NCBI RefSeq assembly: GCF_030817215.1
Contig: NZ_JAUSZA010000001.1
Span: forward strand, 6,360,501-6,424,500
Direction: 5' to 3'
Length of the DNA: 64,000 bases
Origin: Paenibacillus sp. V4I3
GTDB taxonomy: Bacteria; Bacillota; Bacilli; Paenibacillales; NBRC-103111
Positions 17,462 through 26,740 of this stretch are shown piece by piece (positions within the stretch are counted from its first letter, which is position 1; the number at the start of each line of letters is the position of its first letter). The notes below the pieces were generated by a model. It was not told the origin of the DNA, did not search any database, and saw nothing but the letters and a program-made list of their open reading frames with translations. The translations under genes and the position numbers were made by a program.

Positions 17462-18416
17462 GATGCTTCGTCACCTTTCGTATCTCTTCTAGGCTCGGCA
17501 TCGCCGGTATGGCTCCTCTTCGGGTTGTTGCTAAGGCACCTGCTGCATTGGCGAAGCTGATCATCCTTCGAATTTCCGCTTCGCTTAGCACGTGAATGGC
17601 TTGGTTAGAGTCTAACCAACTGTTAAGGAAACCTCCGAAGAACGCATCCCCCGCACCTGTAGCGTCTATGGCATCTACTGCATAACCACTAACGCTTCCC
17701 GTTACTTGACCGAAACGGTAAAAAGCACCTTTTTCGGCCAGCGTAATTAAAATGACAGAAGGGCCAAAGGCTTCATGCAGCATGCGTGACCCCTCTTCAA
17801 GATCCGTAACACCCGTTAGGAATATGAGTTCTTCTTCGGATATTTTCACGATGTCAGCATGCGTCAAGCCATATTCCATCATACGTTTGGCATGTTCCAA
17901 ATCGTCCCAAAGCATAACTCGCAAATTGGGATCAAACGATATCGTGCAGCCATTTTCTTTGGCGAACAGGAGGGCTTTCCTTGTCGCGGAGGCCGATGGC
18001 TCATTCGTCATGGACAACGAGCCAAAGTGAAATAACTTCGACTGTGCGATCATATCCAAGAGCACCTCATTTTCCGTCAGCAAGGTGTCGGCTCCAGGTT
18101 TACGATAAAAGCTAAAGGAGCGGTCACCACTCGCATCCAATTGAACAAACGCCAGCGTCGTATTTGCCTCTTTGCTCATGACTACGCCCTGCGTATCAAT
18201 TCCGCACCGCCTTAACGTATCCACTAGATAATGTCCGTGAATGTCCGATCCGACTTTGCTGATGAAGCCAGTCCGCTTGCCCCACTTGGCTAAGGCAGCC
18301 AGCACATTGGCTGGCGCACCCCCAGGATTGCGTTCAAATAAAGCATAACCTAGCTCTGAGTTTCCAGCTGGTGTGAAGTCGATTAACACTTCACCTAATG
18401 CAACGATATCATACAT
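17448..18416 (-). CDS. Fructokinase, PfkB family
   Basis: A 322-residue ribokinase-fold sugar kinase. The N-terminal signature is LIDFTP, followed by the substrate loop RNPGGAPANVLAALAKWG and the C-terminal anion hole and catalytic base in DATGAGDAFFGGFL, where Asp of GAGD is the base. The overall sequence fits bacterial fructokinases that convert fructose and ATP to fructose 6-phosphate. It lies between two GH32 genes: it starts 38 bases after the LamG-GH32 stop and overlaps the next GH32 gene by 14 bases. That position makes fructose, the product of both hydrolases, its natural substrate. Confidence 0.92.
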   Translation of the reverse strand: MYDIVALGEVLIDFTPAGNSELGYALFERNPGGAPANVLAALAKWGKRTGFISKVGSDIHGHYLVDTLRRCGIDTQGVVMSKEANTTLAFVQLDASGDRSFSFYRKPGADTLLTENEVLLDMIAQSKLFHFGSLSMTNEPSASATRKALLFAKENGCTISFDPNLRVMLWDDLEHAKRMMEYGLTHADIVKISEEELIFLTGVTDLEEGSRMLHEAFGPSVILITLAEKGAFYRFGQVTGSVSGYAVDAIDATGAGDAFFGGFLNSWLDSNQAIHVLSEAEIRRMISFANAAGALATTRRGAIPAMPSLEEIRKVTKHHDNS

Positions 18417-18454
18417 CGCTCTCTCTACCTCCCGATATTATTCATCACTTTTCT

Positions 18455-20698
18455 CTATACCGACACCTGAAATGCCGGTTTCATCTCCCACATTTGCATG
18501 GACGTGATTCGAATGTCTCGATCCCCGTGCAAAAGTAACCCTAGCGCGTCCAGTCTAGATGGGTAGGCGCGTGTCGTTAAGCTTTTTAGCCCGTTGGCGT
18601 AGACCTCGATCAATGAACGATCTACGAACACCCGCAATTGCAGCGGTTCCCCTTGAAGCTCAAGCAGCCCCTCTTGAATGCCAGTCGTTCGTTCACGCGT
18701 ATCTAACGTTGTTTTATTTCGATTCACGCCAAGCCGCTCTCGATCCTGATCATAAAAGAGGACGGTCTCCTCTTCTCCGTCTGGTGTTCGTCTTAACGAG
18801 ATTCCATATTGGTGCTCTGCTTCTGAACCAAATGTTAGTTCTACCTCAAACGTATCACTCCGTATGTGCTGCAAGTTCTCATTCGCTTCATCTAAACTAA
18901 GATCCCGTACGTTCAGAAGCTCCATACCCCGGAGTTGACGTATTTCCTCAATGGGTTCGATCCCGAGCAGCCCATCCTTCCTTAGAGTCAAGCTGATCGG
19001 TATGCCAGCGCCGTGCGACCACCCGCAATCGTAATCGATTTCAGGTGTACGCTCACCTTGTGCAATCGTAAATAGTAGCGATCTTCCTGTTATGGGATCA
19101 ACCATGCCGCTCGGACCTGTGAAATGGAAATCACCTACATCGATGAGTCTCGGCTCTTCATGATCGGGAATGAAACGGTAACGCGCACCTTCCCATCTCC
19201 CGATCCAATAATTCACTTCTACTTTAGCCTCAGGCCCCCATGGGCTAATCAGCAAAATATGTTTGCCTGTTTCCTCACCATTACGCTTTAACGGCAGCAG
19301 TACTGGCAGCTCCCATACAACGCCAAGGTAGGGATATTTCTGATAATTACTTACATACAGCGGGCCTTCGCACGTCCAGTCGGTCATGTTCGCAGAGCGA
19401 TAGACCATCGCGGTTCCGCCTTGGCCCTCAATCCCCGTGCCGACAAGCATGATCCATTCTTCATTTTCTTTCCATACATAGGGATCACGGAATTCACCAA
19501 AGTATCCAACGCCAGGCTCCTGAACCACGATTGGCTCTGGATGCTTCACCCAAGTCTTCAAATCTATGTCTCCGTCCCGCAGATAAGTCGTTCGAGCCAG
19601 ACCCACCGATTGATTTGGAGAACATGCGTTATTCCCTGCTGTATAAAATAATGCCGGATAACCGTGTTCATCATAAGCTGCGCTTCCTGACCAGATTCCA
19701 TCCGGATCAAGGCCGGGCTCCGGCGCCAAAGCCGCTGGAAGATCTCGCCAATGAACTAAATCTTCACTCACCCAATGTCCCCAATGAATGTAATGCCAAA
19801 ATGGGCCGTTTGGGTTGAATTGGTAGAACAAATGATACTGTCCATTGAAATAAATCGGCGCATGCGGTTCGTTCATCCAGTGCCCCGGCGAAGTTAAATG
19901 ATACACCGGACGATGCCGATCCTGAGCAAAGTTAGCTCTAGATATGGCCAGATCTTCGTAAGGAATAGCGGGTGCAGCTCCGCCGTGTTCGCTTAAATAA
20001 TCCCGGTAAGCTCTCGCGATGTCATCCTCAGACATCGCGAGATCATATAGACAAAGTTCATCCATCAAACCGTCGAACATATTCATCGTGAAGGCTTCTG
20101 CTAAAATAACCCCCTTGTTATTGCGCCCGATTATCAAATCTTCTTGACTGGTAGTAATCAAAGTATCCTTCTTCGAATGCTGCTTAACCGCTACCTCACA
20201 CCCGTTTAGATATAACTTCAGCAGTCCAGTTACCGATTCGTAAGTAGCGCAGACGAATGACCACACTCCCTTAGGGAGTGGATGATCATAGCACCCAACT
20301 TCAACCCAATCTTCGCCAAGCGCAAGCTGGAGCGACCAAGACCCATGGCGAGATAATCCGAATATATAACCCTCGCAGCGTTCTCTGTCATGTTGATTGA
20401 CGATGGCGGCGAGTCGCCGTTCATCTCCGAAGTCATAGCTGCGAGGAGCTATCCAAGCGGTAATCGTTAATGCTCCCGACAAGCTAGGGCATTGGTCTGC
20501 TGGGCGCTGCAGCCATGTTGAATAACCATCAAATAACAGCGCACACCCACGAATCCCTTTACGCCAAACCGGATCTTGCGGCGGCTGAAACCGACCTTTC
20601 GTAAGGGCATATTGAATTGAATCCCCATTACCCGAATACGGGTCATGCGCTATGCGCCCCTGCCCCTCATCGAAGGACCAATAGGCAATAGGTTCCAT
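18455..20698 (-). CDS. LamG-GH32 fructan hydrolase-like protein with Glu at the nucleophile position
   Basis: A 747-residue protein. Residues 1-240 form a LamG/concanavalin-like sandwich (AYWSFDEGQG, then DELCLYDLAMSEDDIARAY), and 260-747 a GH32 propeller plus sandwich. The first GH32 motif reads WMNEPHAP (274-281) instead of WMNDPNG, placing Glu277 where the nucleophile aspartate should be. The second motif FRDP (Asp405) and the acid/base glutamate in VWELP (Glu463) are kept. I recall other Firmicute GH32 proteins with MNEPHAP, so this is likely a subfamily and not damage. No signal peptide is seen. The start is ATG 20698 after AGGAGG; the ATG at 20722 overlaps the preceding stop but lacks a ribosome site. 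Substrate: probably a fructan oligosaccharide or other fructofuranoside. Confidence 0.85.
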   Translation of the reverse strand: MEPIAYWSFDEGQGRIAHDPYSGNGDSIQYALTKGRFQPPQDPVWRKGIRGCALLFDGYSTWLQRPADQCPSLSGALTITAWIAPRSYDFGDERRLAAIVNQHDRERCEGYIFGLSRHGSWSLQLALGEDWVEVGCYDHPLPKGVWSFVCATYESVTGLLKLYLNGCEVAVKQHSKKDTLITTSQEDLIIGRNNKGVILAEAFTMNMFDGLMDELCLYDLAMSEDDIARAYRDYLSEHGGAAPAIPYEDLAISRANFAQDRHRPVYHLTSPGHWMNEPHAPIYFNGQYHLFYQFNPNGPFWHYIHWGHWVSEDLVHWRDLPAALAPEPGLDPDGIWSGSAAYDEHGYPALFYTAGNNACSPNQSVGLARTTYLRDGDIDLKTWVKHPEPIVVQEPGVGYFGEFRDPYVWKENEEWIMLVGTGIEGQGGTAMVYRSANMTDWTCEGPLYVSNYQKYPYLGVVWELPVLLPLKRNGEETGKHILLISPWGPEAKVEVNYWIGRWEGARYRFIPDHEEPRLIDVGDFHFTGPSGMVDPITGRSLLFTIAQGERTPEIDYDCGWSHGAGIPISLTLRKDGLLGIEPIEEIRQLRGMELLNVRDLSLDEANENLQHIRSDTFEVELTFGSEAEHQYGISLRRTPDGEEETVLFYDQDRERLGVNRNKTTLDTRERTTGIQEGLLELQGEPLQLRVFVDRSLIEVYANGLKSLTTRAYPSRLDALGLLLHGDRDIRITSMQMWEMKPAFQVSV

Positions 20699-20721
20699 GC
20701 TCGATACCTCCTGCTTTCCCA

Positions 20722-22386
20722 TTACTTGGCCGCTTTATTGTAGCGGTCCAAGGCATCCTGATAGATTTTCAATAAGTCATCTAATCCCATTTTCTTTAGT
20801 GTGGTTAAATACGTATCCCATTCCTTCTCAACGCCGCCTTCCATCAACCATTTGGAGCGTTTTTCATTGGTTAGCTTGGCAATATCGGGTTTAACTTTAC
20901 TAATTTTATCTAACTCTTCCGGCGTAAAGAAAATACTCGGGTAATTTTCTTTTTCCATTTGCGTTACAAAAGTATCCTTGATCCGATTCATTCTTTCCAA
21001 TGCGCGAGGCTCGGCAGCGACGAGATTTTGAAAATCTTCCGCCAAGATGACGCCGGTCATGTTCGGTGCTACTTTTTGACGGAATTCGCCTGCTGCTACG
21101 CCTGCATCAAGCGGTTTCTGCACCAGTTTGCCGTCTTTTTCATCGAATACGACGCCAATCGGTCCCCAATGAAGCTGAGCGGCCATCTTTGGCTCATATT
21201 GCAAATCTAACCATCTGGCTGTGATTTCTGGATTTTTGTTCACTTTCGTAACGACAGGACCCCCACGACTCCAAGGAGAGCCATTGTTGTATTTCACGAC
21301 CATGTCCTTGAAAGGAGGTACAAGTGCATAATCCTTGGCGCGATCCGGTCCAACAATTTCCGTCTCTTCCCACCAGAGGTAGGAACCTAGCGTTATATCC
21401 TTCGTTTTTCCTTTTGCAAAGTAGGGTGCCGGATTGTTATTGTAAGTGAATGAATCTTTATCAATGAGACCCTCTTCGACCCATTTGTGGAAATAGACGA
21501 CCGCATCTTTGTATTTCGGATCGATTGCCGCATAATTCACCTTGCCATCTTTCACATTCAAGTGTTCGATAAACGAGTTATCGCCAGGCTGATACGTTTT
21601 GTCTGGGACGCCGAAAGCTCCGAACAAATAACCGATATCGCCGGTCCAGAAAGTATTCATGAAGGACATCGGCACTTCATCGGCCTTGCCGTTCCCATTA
21701 GGGTCTTTCGTTTTAAAAGCGGTAAGCACATTATGCAGCTCTTCAATGGTCGTAGGCACCTTCAAACTCAACTTATCCAGCCAAGCTTTGTTCAAGAAGA
21801 GAAAATCTGGATTCGAACCGATGCCGGCTTGCCCTTTACCCAGCTCTTCCGCCACAGGAAGCGAATAAATTTTCCCGTCAGGGGCGGTAACGAACGCTTT
21901 CAGCTCCGGTCTTTTTTCAAACAGCTTCTTCACGTTAGGCATATACTTATCGATGAGGTCATTCAGAGGGATGATCGTACCGTCTTTGCTGTATTTCACC
22001 AAATCGTTATCCGTGAAGCGAGCACCATAGAAGACATCCGGTAAGTTGGAGCTAGCTAGCAGTATGTTCTTCTTATCGTTATAATTCGCTTCTGGGACAT
22101 TATCCCAATCTACATGTACGTTTGTCTGTTCTTCTAGACGTTTGAATATTTCCATCTCACCGTAATTTGGCGCAAGCGGTGCTTTGGGCGATACCATTTT
22201 CAGCGTAACTTTATCCTTTACAATCGGGTAACCGCTTTCGTTGAAGCTTTTGGAGGCTGCTTTCTCACTGCTTTGCGGGGATGCAGATGCGGCATCTTTC
22301 GCTGCCGGTGCTTTGTCACTGCATGCTGCCAATACCAAACTTAAGCTCATCGTTACCATCGTTAATGTCGTTAGTCTTTTTTTCAT
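20722..22386 (-). CDS. Extracellular sugar-binding lipoprotein (LplA-like), fructan operon
   Basis: A 554-residue solute-binding protein with signal peptide MKKRLTTLTMVTMSLS and lipobox LVLAAC, then a Ser/Ala-rich linker and the LplA-type body (LKMVSPKAPLAPNYGEMEIF, LASSNLPDVFYGARF, KTKDPNGNGKADEVPMSF). The start is ATG 22386; in-frame codons to 22431 run through the GAGGAGG ribosome site. It follows the two permeases of the operon and precedes the LamG-GH32 gene. Linkage to two GH32 enzymes and fructokinase, all under a LacI-type operator, suggests it captures fructo-oligosaccharides or sucrose. The ATPase must be supplied from elsewhere. Confidence 0.88.
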   Translation of the reverse strand: MKKRLTTLTMVTMSLSLVLAACSDKAPAAKDAASASPQSSEKAASKSFNESGYPIVKDKVTLKMVSPKAPLAPNYGEMEIFKRLEEQTNVHVDWDNVPEANYNDKKNILLASSNLPDVFYGARFTDNDLVKYSKDGTIIPLNDLIDKYMPNVKKLFEKRPELKAFVTAPDGKIYSLPVAEELGKGQAGIGSNPDFLFLNKAWLDKLSLKVPTTIEELHNVLTAFKTKDPNGNGKADEVPMSFMNTFWTGDIGYLFGAFGVPDKTYQPGDNSFIEHLNVKDGKVNYAAIDPKYKDAVVYFHKWVEEGLIDKDSFTYNNNPAPYFAKGKTKDITLGSYLWWEETEIVGPDRAKDYALVPPFKDMVVKYNNGSPWSRGGPVVTKVNKNPEITARWLDLQYEPKMAAQLHWGPIGVVFDEKDGKLVQKPLDAGVAAGEFRQKVAPNMTGVILAEDFQNLVAAEPRALERMNRIKDTFVTQMEKENYPSIFFTPEELDKISKVKPDIAKLTNEKRSKWLMEGGVEKEWDTYLTTLKKMGLDDLLKIYQDALDRYNKAAK

Positions 22387-22506
22387 TTGTCGTCGATACC
22401 CTCCTCTTTGTATGTAACCCATTACGCTCATGTCTGATCCATGGATGCACTTCTTGATATCACCGAAAGACCCCTACCACCACCTTTCATATTTACCTTC
22501 CGTTTT

Positions 22507-23394
22507 CTAACCTTTTACAGATCCAATCAGAACACCTTTAACGAAATACCGCTGTAAAAATGGATATAAAAGGAGAAGTGGTGCCGCCGCAATGAGGATG
22601 ACCCCATATTTGATCAACTCAGAGACCCTTTGTTTAGCTAAAAGAGAGTCAATATCCGATACCATGTCGCCAATAGGCTGGCTCTGAATCAAAATATTAC
22701 GGAGGACCAGCTGCAGCGGATACAGCTTTTCATTTTCCAAATAAATTAACGCATCGAAGAATCCGTTCCACTGGCGAACCACCGCAAACAGCACAAGCAC
22801 CGCAATAATGGGTTTGGATAATGGAATTACAACACTCCATAGAAAGCGCGTATTTCTGCAGCCATCCATGAAAGCCGCTTCCCGAAGCTCCTCGGGTATT
22901 GTTGATTGGAAGAACGTCCGGGCAATAATAATCCCAAAAGCATCGACGGCTGATGGCAGGATAACTGACCAAATCGTATTCACCATACCCAGATTTTTGA
23001 CCAATAAGTAAGTTGGAATTAAGCCTCCGGAGAAAAACATCGTAAATACAAAGAACAGCATGAACGTATTGCGTCCATAAAAATCCTTACGGGAAAGCGG
23101 ATAGGCCGCTCCGATCGTTAAGGAAACACTGATTAGGGCACTTGCGACTGCATACAGGATCGAATTTCCATAACCAGACCAGATCTGAGGATCTGATAAA
23201 ATTCTTCTATAACCTTCGAGTGTAACTCCTTTGGGCCATAGCCACACATTGCCGGCATAGATTTGATCTGGCTCGCTGATGGAAGCAATAACGACGAAAT
23301 AAAGCGGATATAGAATCAACAATGCAAAGCCACTCAACACAAGCATGTTTAAAGCGTCGAACCATTTATCAGCGGTACTCTTAGCTGTAATCAT
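22507..23394 (-). CDS. Carbohydrate ABC importer permease (LplC/YtcP-like), fructan operon
   Basis: A 295-residue six-helix permease. The EAA loop is EELREAAFMDGCRNTRFLWSVVIPLS and the end RYFVKGVLIGSVKG is typical for the YtcP branch. It starts 21 bases after the stop of the LplB-like partner and lies 120 bases before the binding-protein start. That longer gap may hold an mRNA processing or translation-control site, but I see no clear hairpin in it. Confidence 0.9.
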   Translation of the reverse strand: MITAKSTADKWFDALNMLVLSGFALLILYPLYFVVIASISEPDQIYAGNVWLWPKGVTLEGYRRILSDPQIWSGYGNSILYAVASALISVSLTIGAAYPLSRKDFYGRNTFMLFFVFTMFFSGGLIPTYLLVKNLGMVNTIWSVILPSAVDAFGIIIARTFFQSTIPEELREAAFMDGCRNTRFLWSVVIPLSKPIIAVLVLFAVVRQWNGFFDALIYLENEKLYPLQLVLRNILIQSQPIGDMVSDIDSLLAKQRVSELIKYGVILIAAAPLLLLYPFLQRYFVKGVLIGSVKG

Positions 23395-23415
23395 TGGACG
23401 AATGCCTCCTCTCTT

Positions 23416-24330
23416 TTAAAATAGGCCGCTGCCATTTATTTTTTTGACGATGCGATTAACGGATAGCAGTAGAACGAAATTGATCAAGGAATTGAATAAA
23501 CCCACTGCTGCAGAGAAGCTGTATTCCGCTCGCTGCAAGCCGATTTTGTACACGTACGTAGCGATAATCTCAGACGAACTGGCATTCAGGTCATTTTGCA
23601 TGAGAAAAGCTTTTTCAAAGCCAACATTCATGAGATTCCCAATAGCCAATATGAACAAAATGAAAATCGTCGGCTGAATGCCAGGAATATCGATATGCCA
23701 GACCCGATGCCATTTCGTAGCTCCATCTACAACCGCCGCCTCGTGAAGATGCGGATCGATACCGGCTAGCGCCGCTAAATAGATAACGGAGGCGAAGCCG
23801 GTTTCTTGCCATACACCGGAGAACACATAGAGGCTTTTGAACCATTCTGCCTTCGATAAAAAGTAGATCGGCTCGCCTCCAAAAAGTTGAACGATGTGAT
23901 TGATTAGTCCACTGCCCGGCGATAAGAACACATACAACATACCAACGAGGACGACTGTTGAGATGAAATACGGAGCATAAATGACCGTTTGGATAAAGCG
24001 TTTGTACCTTTCATGGAGCAGCTGATTAAGCATTAGTGCGATGAGAATAGGCACAGGAAATGAAACCACTAAAGAGAAAACACTAAGTCCTAACGTATTC
24101 TGAATGACGGTCCAAAAGTTGAAAGAATCGAAGAACCGCTGAAAATGCTCCATACCTACCCAAGGACTACCCCAGAAACCTTTGGAAGCGATAAAATCCT
24201 TAAATGCGATTTGAACCCCATACATAGGCCAATATTTAAAAATGATAAAATAGATCACGGTGGGCAAAATCAGAAGATATAACTCATAGTTGGTTCTGAT
24301 CTGTTTAAGTGGCTCCTTGAACTTGTTCAT
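23416..24330 (-). CDS. Carbohydrate ABC importer permease (LplB-like), fructan operon
   Basis: A 304-residue MalF/LplB-class permease with the typical start LYLLILPTVIYFIIFKYWPMYGVQIAFKDF and EAA loop HLHEAAVVDGATKWHRVWHIDIPGI. It is the first gene of the fructan operon. A perfect 14-base palindrome (24366-24379) lies 36 bases upstream and matches the site in the promoter of the adjacent LacI-family regulator, so transcription of the whole operon is probably released when that repressor binds its sugar. Confidence 0.9.
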   Translation of the reverse strand: MNKFKEPLKQIRTNYELYLLILPTVIYFIIFKYWPMYGVQIAFKDFIASKGFWGSPWVGMEHFQRFFDSFNFWTVIQNTLGLSVFSLVVSFPVPILIALMLNQLLHERYKRFIQTVIYAPYFISTVVLVGMLYVFLSPGSGLINHIVQLFGGEPIYFLSKAEWFKSLYVFSGVWQETGFASVIYLAALAGIDPHLHEAAVVDGATKWHRVWHIDIPGIQPTIFILFILAIGNLMNVGFEKAFLMQNDLNASSSEIIATYVYKIGLQRAEYSFSAAVGLFNSLINFVLLLSVNRIVKKINGSGLF

Positions 24331-24365
24331 TCGTTGTGATGCAGCCCCTTTCTTTTTCGAGAAAT

Positions 24366-24379
24366 CGTTTACGTAAACG
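24366..24379 (-). promoter_or_regulatory. LacI-type operator of the fructan operon
   Basis: CGTTTACGTAAACG is a perfect palindrome with the central CG typical of LacI/CcpA-family sites. It sits between the regulator's terminator and the first permease gene. A near-copy is found in the regulator's own promoter at 25449-25462. Confidence 0.8.
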
Positions 24380-24395
24380 TTTTTCTGATGTTCAA

Positions 24396-24417
24396 AAAAA
24401 AGCTGGAACAGCTTTTT
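24396..24417 (-). terminator. Terminator of the LacI-family gene
   Basis: Minus strand AAAAAGCTG-TTC-CAGCTTTTTTTT: a 9-bp stem with a three-base loop and T run, beginning at the regulator's TAA stop. It insulates the regulator from the operon operator a few bases further on. Confidence 0.8.
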
Positions 24418-25420
24418 AACAGGAATCTCGCAGAATTAACGAGGTTGGCAGTCTGTATTCTTCGCTTATTGTACTTGGCTTCTCGATCCGTTCTAACATA
24501 ATCTCTGCTGCTTTCACGCCAATCTCGTAAGAAGGCTGCCGGATGACCGACAAAGGCGGACACGTAATTTGTGTCCAATCATAATCGTCAAAACCAATAA
24601 TAGCCAACTCGGCTGGAATTTGAATCCGTCGTTCTTGTATGTATTTCATAGCGCCCATTGTTAATACGTTATTGGCAATAAACAGCGCTGTAATCTTCTG
24701 CCCGCCAAGCAGCGACTTAACGCTCTCGTATCCGCTTTCAAAGTTAGATTCCGCCATCCTCACAATGGACGAATCAAATGGAATTTCGTGATCTGCTAAT
24801 GCTTTTTTGTACCCATCATAGCGCTCATTGCTCGTTGTAATACCGAGTTCTCCGGTTAACAGCCCAATTCGACGATGACCTTTCAGGATGAGCGTTTTTA
24901 CTGCTTCATAAGCGCCTCCAATTCCGTCGGCCAACACACAATCCCCGTTATAACCCGTCGGTTTGCGATCGATGAACACAACAGGATAATGAGAACGCAC
25001 GATGTCGTTTAAATAACTGACGTCTTCAGCGATTGAAGCAATAAATAACCCGTCAATTAATTTGGAATTAAACAATTTAATCTGTTCTTTCTCATCTTCA
25101 ATTTGTTCCGTTGTATTGTTGCTCAGCAGCAAATGATAACCATGCTGCTTCAATGTATACTGAATACCTTGTGCTACCATCATAAAGAAGAAATTAGAGG
25201 TATCCGATGGGAGAACTGGTACGATGAGGCCAATTGTATTCGACTTCTGACTACGCAAGCTCCTTGCTGCCGAATTTGGGTGGTAATCAAGTTCTTCCAT
25301 CGCTTCGTAAACTTTACGCTTAACTTCATCCGACACATAGCGGGTGTTATTAATAACATGTGACACTGATGCTATCGAAACACCCGCTTGCTCGGCTACC
25401 TGCTTAATACCCGATCGCAT
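24416..25420 (-). CDS. LacI family transcriptional repressor
   Basis: A 334-residue regulator. The N-terminal helix-turn-helix and hinge are IKQVAEQAGVSIASVSHVIN and later YHPNSAARSLR, followed by a periplasmic-binding-protein-like sugar domain (TIGLIVPVLPSDTSNFFFMM). The start is ATG 25420 with AGAAGAGGG nine bases upstream; the extra 27 codons to 25501 would read through its own promoter and operator. It is transcribed toward the fructan operon and ends in its own terminator. Matching palindromes in its promoter and in front of the operon indicate autoregulation and control of the importer, GH32 and fructokinase genes. The likely inducer is fructose, sucrose or a fructo-oligosaccharide. Confidence 0.92.
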   Translation of the reverse strand: MRSGIKQVAEQAGVSIASVSHVINNTRYVSDEVKRKVYEAMEELDYHPNSAARSLRSQKSNTIGLIVPVLPSDTSNFFFMMVAQGIQYTLKQHGYHLLLSNNTTEQIEDEKEQIKLFNSKLIDGLFIASIAEDVSYLNDIVRSHYPVVFIDRKPTGYNGDCVLADGIGGAYEAVKTLILKGHRRIGLLTGELGITTSNERYDGYKKALADHEIPFDSSIVRMAESNFESGYESVKSLLGGQKITALFIANNVLTMGAMKYIQERRIQIPAELAIIGFDDYDWTQITCPPLSVIRQPSYEIGVKAAEIMLERIEKPSTISEEYRLPTSLILRDSC

Positions 25421-25444
25421 AACATTCGACCCTCTTCTCTCAGG

Positions 25445-25477
25445 AAAACGTTTACGTAACCGTTTTCTTTTATTATA
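25445..25477 (-). promoter_or_regulatory. Promoter and operator of the LacI-family gene
   Basis: Minus-strand TATAAT (25472-25477) is followed after nine bases by the site AAAACGGTTACGTAAACGTTTT (25445-25466, one mismatch in symmetry). Its core matches the operon operator at 24366-24379, so the repressor probably blocks its own transcription start. Confidence 0.75.
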
Positions 25478-25517
25478 TGGCTGAATTCTTTGCCTTGTCA
25501 ATGACTTTTTGAATTAG

Positions 25518-25558
25518 AAAAATCCCAAAGTCCCCCTTTGAGGGAATTTTGGGATTTT
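25518..25558 (-). terminator. Terminator of the ribose/rhamnose-type importer operon
   Basis: Minus strand AAAATCCCAAAATTCCCTC pairs with GGGGGACTTTGGGATTTT and is followed by TCTAATTC. It begins 15 bases after the binding-protein stop codon. Confidence 0.8.
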
Positions 25559-25572
25559 GATTTTTTAAGCCC

Positions 25573-26631
25573 TTAGTACACCTTTTTCCACTCCGCAATG
25601 TTGGAAGCTTCAAATTTGAACGGATCTCCAAGCATGATTTGGGTACCATCGCCATCTTTCACGATTTGTTTCTCGCCGAGTCTACCAGCTTTGAATTTCT
25701 CGCCCTCTTTACCTGTTAACGTACCTTTCACTAACGCGTCAGCGGTATAGCCAGCTAAATATCCAACATCAATCGGATTCCAGAGGTACATCCATTTACT
25801 AACGCCGCCTTCAATGTACTGAGCCATCTCACTTGGAAGACCAAGACCTGTCAGCTGTACTTTATCTTTCAGACCTTTGTCTGTAAGCACTTTACCCGCT
25901 GCAGCAATTCCAACCGTTGTAGGTGAAATAATTCCTTTCAAGTTCGGGAATGATTTCAGCAAAGCCTCTGTCTCGGATACGCTTTTATCGCGAAGATCGT
26001 CACCATAGGCCACTTTAACAAGTTTAATCTCTTTGTATTTCGGGTCCTCAAGTTCCTTCTTCATCCACTCAATCCATAAATTTTGGTTGGTAGCTTGGGA
26101 AGTAGCACTCAGAATCGCGATCTCGCCTTTACCACCAATCATTTCGGAAATAGCTTGCACTTCTACGCGGCCAATACGTTCAGGGTCAGCTTGGTTGATG
26201 TGCACCAACCGGCTTTTCGAGTTAACAGCGGAATCAAGGGAAAGAACTTTAATCCCAGCGGTCATTGCTTTTTTCAAAGCAGGCTGGAGCGCATCTGGAT
26301 CATTGCCGACAATGGCAATAGAAGCCACTTTCTGCGAGATAAGTTCCTCAATCATTTTGATTTGCGCTTCAGCCGTTGGTTGATCGGGCGCTTTTAGAAT
26401 CGGCTCACCGCCAAGCTCGGTAATCGCATTTTTGAAGCCTTCCATCTGTTTTTCGCCGTATGGATTTCCTGTGTTTTTGAAAATGATGGCATATTTTTTC
26501 TTGCCGCCTGCTGAGCTGTCAGCTTGTTTGGCCGCATCTGTCTGTTTAGGAGCCGAAGTCGTTGATGCGCAAGCGGCTAAAAGAGATAACGAGAGCACCG
26601 CGGTGAGGCATGTTGCAAGTACTTTTTTCAT
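25573..26631 (-). CDS. Sugar-binding lipoprotein, ribose/rhamnose ABC class
   Basis: A 352-residue periplasmic-binding-protein family 4 lipoprotein. Signal peptide MKKVLATCLTAVLSLS and lipobox LLAAC are followed by a spacer and the two-lobed body (KYAIIFKNTGNPYGEKQMEG, VASIAIVGNDPDALQP, IKVLSLDSAV). The second half (LTGLGLPSEMAQYIEGG, YLWNPIDVGYLAGY) resembles RhaS rhamnose-binding and LsrB autoinducer-2-binding proteins, as I recall them. It is the last gene of an operon with two permeases and two ATPases controlled by a DeoR-type regulator. Rhamnose would fit the rhamnogalacturonan enzyme encoded 16 kb away, but ribose-like sugars or AI-2 remain possible. Confidence 0.82.
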   Translation of the reverse strand: MKKVLATCLTAVLSLSLLAACASTTSAPKQTDAAKQADSSAGGKKKYAIIFKNTGNPYGEKQMEGFKNAITELGGEPILKAPDQPTAEAQIKMIEELISQKVASIAIVGNDPDALQPALKKAMTAGIKVLSLDSAVNSKSRLVHINQADPERIGRVEVQAISEMIGGKGEIAILSATSQATNQNLWIEWMKKELEDPKYKEIKLVKVAYGDDLRDKSVSETEALLKSFPNLKGIISPTTVGIAAAGKVLTDKGLKDKVQLTGLGLPSEMAQYIEGGVSKWMYLWNPIDVGYLAGYTADALVKGTLTGKEGEKFKAGRLGEKQIVKDGDGTQIMLGDPFKFEASNIAEWKKVY

Positions 26632-26740
26632 AAGATTTGAATCCTCCCTTTTTTCTCATATACATATTTCAGCATCAGCGTTAAATAGGAATCCACGCCC
26701 CAACATACTATACCCGGGTATTCTATAGTTGTGGGTAGAT

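Noticed and set aside
21487-22044. 185-codon plus-strand frame opposite a sugar-binding lipoprotein gene
   Set aside because: Shadow of a clear LplA-type gene; low-complexity charged sequence and no start signals.
24366-24379. Palindrome considered as a CcpA cre site
   Set aside because: It lacks the TG...CA ends of the consensus and pairs with a matching site at the adjacent LacI gene, so a dedicated repressor fits better.
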